Shown piece after piece: positions 63,040 through 64,000 of a stretch of DNA of 64,000 nucleotides. The notes beneath the pieces were generated by a model. The model worked only from the letters and a program-made list of their open reading frames with translations. It did no database searches and was not told where the DNA came from. The stretch covers positions 1,363,001 through 1,427,000 of the forward strand of contig NC_058512.1 of the NCBI RefSeq assembly GCF_020382885.2. Reading direction: 5' to 3'. The stretch comes from Scatophagus argus. Lineage: Eukaryota; Chordata; Actinopteri; Scatophagidae. Positions within the stretch are counted from its first letter, which is position 1. Every line of letters starts with the position of its first letter. A program made the position numbers and the translations under genes.

Positions 63040-63600
63040 TGACTCGTCTTCTAAAAAACAGCCCTCCCACACCTCGCCTCACCAGACCACCAGAGACATG
63101 CGCATGCTATGGGGACGTCCCCTCTCTGAAAGGACGTCCTGTCACGGGACAGATCTTCTAAAGCCTGATCACAGAGCCGAGAGGAGGTGCTGTTTTCTCT
63201 CAGATCGCTTAACTTGGAAAGATTAGATTTAGAAGTCATTACATAAGTAGTTTTGTTTTTATATGCTTAAGTTTTGAGATGTCTGTCTCCACTCCAATGC
63301 TGTGGAAATCACGGGAATTTCCTCCAATCAACAATTACATTAGAAGACGAGTTTCTGTGATGTTGTTTGCTATAGCTGAGTCGTCCATCTAGATTGGGGG
63401 TCTGCTCTGAGGTTTCTGCTTTCTAAAAGGCAGTTTTCCCCTCACCACTGTGGCCAAGTGTGTGCTAATGGAGGAATGTTGAGTCTGTCTGTATTAAAGA
63501 TTACCTATCAGTTTGATCTAAATCTGCTCTGTAACCAAAGAGTCGTGAGATAAATTCTGTTGTGATTTGGCGTTATATAAATGAACTGAAGTGAGCTAAA
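63040..63600 (+). repeat. Dispersed fish repeat with GTTGTGATTTGGCGTTATAT tail
   Basis: The end (63520-63600, GATAAATTCTGTTGTGATTT then GGCGTTATATAAATGAACTG) matches the short insertion at 51541-51648 in inverse orientation. The left limit is uncertain; the body has no intact open frame. Confidence 0.55.
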
Positions 63601-64000
63601 CGTAAACATAGCCACAATGCTAATATACTGATGCTAAGCAGAAATTATATCACTAACTTAATTAAGGGTGTCAGCATGGTAATTTTTTATGAGAAGTAAA
63701 CACAAAGTCTAGCTAAGGCTGATGGGGATGGCATTAGTTTTCAAAAATCAAAAATCAGAAGATCACCAAATTCATTACTGAGAAGGAAAATTACTATTTT
63801 AGTCAATTTACTGCTACGCTCAGGCAGTTCAACATAATATTTTTTCTGTTTCCTGTATATCATGTAGCTTACAAGTAGCTCACTTAGCACATATTCATCT
63901 CACACCACACACTATAAATAACTTCCTAGTATTCGAATGCCTAACCTCAAGGCAGGTCAAAACCAGTTTTGCAGATGCTGATAACTGTTTTGTCTGCACT

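Larger units (their letters stand above)
61657..64000 (-). promoter_or_regulatory. il1b upstream region
   Basis: No other gene is seen up to the window edge. Consensus kappa-B sites are GGGAAATTCC (inside the palindrome GGGAAATTCCC, 62620-62630) and GGGAATTTCC (63313-63322). No TATA box was found just before the coding start, so a separate 5' exon and promoter are possible. The right part includes a dispersed repeat (about 63040-63600). Confidence 0.5.

Overview
The window is nuclear DNA of a ray-finned fish, most likely a percomorph teleost. The evidence is split vertebrate genes with small GT-AG introns, abundant CA/GT microsatellites, short dispersed teleost repeats (AGTACTT-type arrays, 'TTAGCTTAGCATAAAG'-type elements), three decayed Tc1/mariner transposons, and a Vent/Vox/Ved-type homeobox gene and a leaderless interleukin-1 beta gene of fish type. 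No bacterial, organellar or viral genes were recognised.

Layout, left to right. About 1.2-10.6 kb, minus strand: the first six coding exons of a CaM kinase II beta gene (camk2b), whose 3' part lies beyond the left edge. The exon carrying the catalytic HRDLK motif is present twice, at 1226-1298 and 1994-2066. Both copies are intact, 73 bp long and in the same phase, but their sequences differ (one beta-like, one gamma-like). They can only be used as alternatives and are the most interesting feature here. 13.4-16.1 kb, minus: nudcd3 (complete, six exons). 16.7-18.2 kb, plus: mrps24 (complete, four exons), head-to-head with nudcd3. 20.0-26.6 kb, minus: a lysosomal N-acetylglucosamine-6-sulfatase gene (gns, 13 coding exons). 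28.3-31.7 kb, plus: DNA polymerase mu (polm, 11 coding exons). 31.7-37.6 kb: intergenic DNA with candidate developmental enhancers. 37.6-39.2 kb, plus: a Vent-family homeobox gene, probably ved (three exons). 41.7-42.6 kb, plus: purb, a single-exon Pur-alpha/beta family gene. 42.6-58 kb: a gene-poor stretch with three Tc1/mariner relics (46.8-48.1, 50.8-52.4 and 53.4-54.8 kb) and microsatellites. 58.0-61.7 kb, minus: interleukin-1 beta (il1b, six coding exons). 61.7-64 kb: il1b upstream DNA with two consensus kappa-B sites and a dispersed repeat.

CAMK2B, NUDCD3, MRPS24, POLM and PURB lie close together on human chromosome 7p13, so most of the window is a conserved vertebrate block; gns, ved and il1b are fish-side neighbours. 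The genes do not form one pathway: a signalling kinase, an HSP90 co-chaperone-like protein, a mitoribosomal protein, a lysosomal sulfatase, a DNA repair polymerase, a dorsoventral patterning repressor, a single-strand nucleic-acid binding protein and a cytokine. Exon boundaries were set by hand from GT-AG signals, reading-frame phase and remembered family sequences; every complete multi-exon model closes in frame.
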